Source: Clostridiales bacterium
GTDB lineage: Bacteria > Bacillota > Clostridia > Saccharofermentanales > UBA5734
Assembly: GCA_003451915.1 (NCBI GenBank)
Contig: DMJC01000083.1
Location: 1-7,486 of the forward strand
Direction: 5' to 3'
DNA: 7,486 bases
Below, piece after piece: positions 5,588 through 7,486 of the stretch. The translations under genes were made by a program, and so were the position numbers. Under the pieces are notes generated by a model that was given only the letters and a program-made list of their open reading frames with translations, was not told where the DNA came from and ran no database searches. The first letter of the stretch is position 1. Every line of letters begins with the position of its first letter.

Positions 5588-6709
5588 TCAGTTGAACTTT
5601 TTGATGTAACAGCGGCGCCGCTTGTGTTGCCGGGTTTCAAAGTATTTCCAGAGGCCCTGCACATCGGTATTGGTTTCAAGTTCGGGGCCGGTCTCTGCAA
5701 ATTTGAGACCGTTTTTTATCGCTGTCTTGTTAATGTCGCTCAACAGCAGGACATTGATGCCCTTGCCCTGGTAATCATCACGCACCGCCACCAGCAGCAG
5801 CTCTAGCCGGTCATTTTTACGCATCGCGAGCAAAAGGTGGATAAAACCCAGCGGGAAGAGGCGGCCCCTGGCTTTTTGCGACGCTTTGGCCAACGACGGG
5901 ATAGCAATGCCAAAGGCGACCAGTTCGTTGTTTTTGTCGAGAACAACACGCAGGTAATCCGGATTGATCATGCTGAAATATTGCTGAATATAGGACGTGA
6001 CCTGGGCATCGGACAGGGCAACAAAGCCGTACAGGCTCTTGTAAGCATCGTTCAGCAGCTTGAAAATAGCTTGGCCGTAACGCAGGATTTCTTTTCTGTT
6101 CTTGAAATGGACCATGGTCACATTCAGGCGTTTTTCAATCAGCTGATTGAGTTTGTCGATCCGCTCCGGGACTTTTTCCGGTATCCTGATCTCGTATTCA
6201 ACCCAGTCGGTGTCTTTGCCGTAACCCAGCTTTTCCAGGTGCTGCGGATAATAGGGGTAATTGTAAAGCGTGATGAACATGCTCAGTTCGTCGTAGCCTT
6301 CAATGAGCATTCCTTCTTTATCCAGGTCACAAAAACCGAGCGGGCCGTGCACAGCTTCGAGCCCGTTTTCGCGCGCCCAGTTTTCAACCGCCTTCATTAA
6401 TGCTGCTGAAACCGCCTCGTCGTCTATAAAATCGATCCACCCGAAGCGCGCATACTTTTTGCCGCTGTCTTTGTTGAATCGGTCATTGATGATCGCAGCC
6501 ACGCGGCCGGCAATCTTGCCGTCGCGCAGGGCCAAAAAAAGCCTGGCGCGGCAAAATTCAAAGGCAGGGTTTTTCTGGGGATCAAGGGTGTTGAGTTCAT
6601 CCGACACCAGCGGTGGAACCCAATTGGGGACGCCCTTGTACAACTGGTGGGGAAAAGCGATAAAACGCTTCAGGTCACGTTTGCTTTTCACTTCGATGAT
6701 TTCAACCAT
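5588..6709 (-). CDS. YghO-like GNAT-fold protein of unknown substrate
   Basis: A 373-residue cytoplasmic protein of the family that includes E. coli YghO, usually annotated as a GNAT N-acetyltransferase. Its N-terminus (IIEVKSKRDLKRFIAFP, then LYKGVPNWVPPL, residues 4-34) and the central GPLGFCDLDKEGMLIEGYDE and LYNYPYYPQHLEKLGYGKDTDWVEY blocks (about 122-172) are characteristic. Near the C-terminus, VAVRDDYQGKGINVLLL (307-323) has the Q-G-x-G acetyl-CoA-binding turn of GNAT proteins. Acceptor and pathway are not known. The ATG at 6709 is preceded by GGAGG four bases upstream. The DMT transporter follows after 9 bp, so the pair is most likely one operon; whether the transporter moves this enzyme's product is only a guess. 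Confidence 0.85.
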   Translation of the reverse strand: MVEIIEVKSKRDLKRFIAFPHQLYKGVPNWVPPLVSDELNTLDPQKNPAFEFCRARLFLALRDGKIAGRVAAIINDRFNKDSGKKYARFGWIDFIDDEAVSAALMKAVENWARENGLEAVHGPLGFCDLDKEGMLIEGYDELSMFITLYNYPYYPQHLEKLGYGKDTDWVEYEIRIPEKVPERIDKLNQLIEKRLNVTMVHFKNRKEILRYGQAIFKLLNDAYKSLYGFVALSDAQVTSYIQQYFSMINPDYLRVVLDKNNELVAFGIAIPSLAKASQKARGRLFPLGFIHLLLAMRKNDRLELLLVAVRDDYQGKGINVLLLSDINKTAIKNGLKFAETGPELETNTDVQGLWKYFETRQHKRRRCYIKKFN

Positions 6710-6747
6710 ACTGCCTCCATCGGGTCACCTCTTGATTGGTTAGCATA

Positions 6748-6776
6748 AGATTAGGAGCAATCAGCCAGCCTGTCAA
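6748..6776 (-). promoter_or_regulatory. Probable promoter of the GNAT-transporter operon
   Basis: Read leftward, a perfect TTGACA (6771-6776) is followed by a 17-bp spacer and TAATCT (6748-6753), a weak -10 hexamer. The start codon lies about 40 bp further on. The arms TGATTG (6733-6738) and CAATCA (6758-6763) form an inverted repeat with a 19-bp gap overlapping the -10, a possible but weak regulatory site. This promoter lies in the 91-bp gap after the DUF4143 gene; no terminator hairpin is seen in the gap. Confidence 0.5.
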
Positions 6777-6800
6777 GATGGTGCAGGATACGTCATGATT

Positions 6801-7486
6801 TCAGATCCAGTTGGCCAGGCGACTGGCCAGATAAAGGGGTGCGCTGATCAAGGGCGGTTCCAGACTGGCATTCTTCATGGACAGGCGAACCGCTGTTAAG
6901 GGCTTATATTTATCGAGATAAACCAGCAAACTTTTCGATCGGACATTTTCGTCGGATTTGACTTCAATCGGTACCAGCTGTTGCTTGATCCTGCAAATAA
7001 AATCAACTTCGGCATTTTGCTGCGAGCGCCAGAAAACTGGATCCAGGTGCCGGGAAACCAGTTCGGTCAACACATAATTTTCCGTCAAGGCACCACAAAA
7101 TTGTGTGAATATCGGATCCTTCTTTTTGATTGAAAGCAACGGAATGCCTGCCATGGCACTGACCAAACCGACATCACACAGATATATTTTGAAGAAGCTG
7201 TCATCGGTGTAGGCCGAAAGCGGAATACCGGGTTTTTCGATTTTGGGAACTTTATAAATCAGACCAGCAGAAATAAGCCACTGTAATGAACCTTCCAGAT
7301 CACGTGCACGGGCACCGGCTTTGACCCGGCTAAAGATAAATTTCTGATTTTCCTGCGCCAGTTGGGCTGGTACCGCATACCAGATCGCTGTAAGTTTATC
7401 AAATTCCTGCTTTGGCGCGTGTTTGGCGAAATCAAGGACATAACTGTCAAGAATCGCACGCTGTATGCGAATGACCGCCTCTTGAT
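6801..7486 (-). CDS. DUF4143-type ATPase, C-terminal part (cut by window edge)
   Basis: Translating leftward from 7484 gives an unbroken frame of 227 residues to a TGA at 6801-6803. It opens QEAVIRIQRAILDSY and VLDFAKHAP, then YAVPAQLAQENQKFIFSRV, a GARARDLE segment, WLISAGLIYKV, PLSAY and FKIYLCDVGLVSAM. This order is typical of the DUF4143 half of AAA_14/DUF4143 ATPases. The end holds GALTENYVLTEL, then AEVDFI and PIEVKS. The D ... ExK pairing resembles a PD-(D/E)xK nuclease-like core, as noted for this family. The N-terminal AAA+ module with Walker A and B should lie beyond the right edge. The function of such ATPases is poorly known. The visible part is intact, with no frameshift; the internal TTG at 7166 is not a start. 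It precedes the GNAT operon on the same strand but is separated by 91 bp and a promoter. Confidence 0.88.
   Translation of the reverse strand, partial: QEAVIRIQRAILDSYVLDFAKHAPKQEFDKLTAIWYAVPAQLAQENQKFIFSRVKAGARARDLEGSLQWLISAGLIYKVPKIEKPGIPLSAYTDDSFFKIYLCDVGLVSAMAGIPLLSIKKKDPIFTQFCGALTENYVLTELVSRHLDPVFWRSQQNAEVDFICRIKQQLVPIEVKSDENVRSKSLLVYLDKYKPLTAVRLSMKNASLEPPLISAPLYLASRLANWI

Noticed and set aside
5837..6743. Two rightward open frames (187 and 146 residues) opposite the YghO-like gene
   Set aside because: They are antisense to a well-supported gene, overlap each other, and show no family motif.
6801..7166. A separate 121-residue gene starting at a TTG at 7166
   Set aside because: The same frame is open to the window edge with DUF4143 sequence upstream, so the TTG is an internal leucine codon.
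7141..7260. A frameshift splitting the DUF4143 gene
   Set aside because: Manual translation across this stretch shows no stop or frame change.
7259..7459. Leftward 66-residue open frame near the right edge
   Set aside because: It is in a different frame from the DUF4143 protein, whose continuous translation through the same bases gives clear family sequence.

Overview
The window looks like a chromosomal stretch from an anaerobic, low-oxygen-adapted bacterium, most likely a member of the Bacillota (Clostridia or Negativicutes type). This is an inference from gene content: an iron-sulfur flavoprotein-like reductase, an aldo/keto reductase with two ferredoxin-type clusters, a hemerythrin/PAS protein of the DUF438-like type, and strong GGAGG-type ribosome binding sites. 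Base composition is close to even. Nothing in the window fixes the genus. It holds seven complete genes and one gene cut by the right edge. No rRNA, tRNA, CRISPR array, insertion sequence or phage gene is visible.

Left part (1-3048): a leftward flavoprotein gene and a rightward pair (Fe-S aldo/keto reductase, then hemerythrin-PAS protein) diverge from a short control region. That region carries a near-perfect palindrome overlapping the likely promoters. Two copies of an interspersed repeat, each made of GTGAAAR heptamers plus a short GC hairpin, bracket the aldo/keto reductase gene. The second copy encodes that enzyme's last residues and its stop codon. Each copy ends just before a start codon.

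Middle (3051-4443): a leftward pair, a nitroreductase followed 19 bp later by an inositol-monophosphatase-family enzyme. It converges on the hemerythrin-PAS gene with only 2 bp between the stop codons and no visible terminator.

Right part (4523-7486): a leftward pair, a YghO-like GNAT-fold protein followed 9 bp later by an EamA/DMT transporter. The transporter ends in a 62-residue histidine-rich tail built from two repeated units. At the right edge is the C-terminal part of a DUF4143-type ATPase, open to the window boundary.

The left five genes share a redox theme: flavin and Fe-S reductases, a nitroreductase and a possible diiron/PAS sensor. A joint response to oxygen, nitric oxide or electrophile stress is plausible but not shown by the sequence. 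No clearly new multi-gene system is evident. The most unusual items are the repeat element around the reductase gene, the palindrome in the divergent control region and the duplicated histidine tail.
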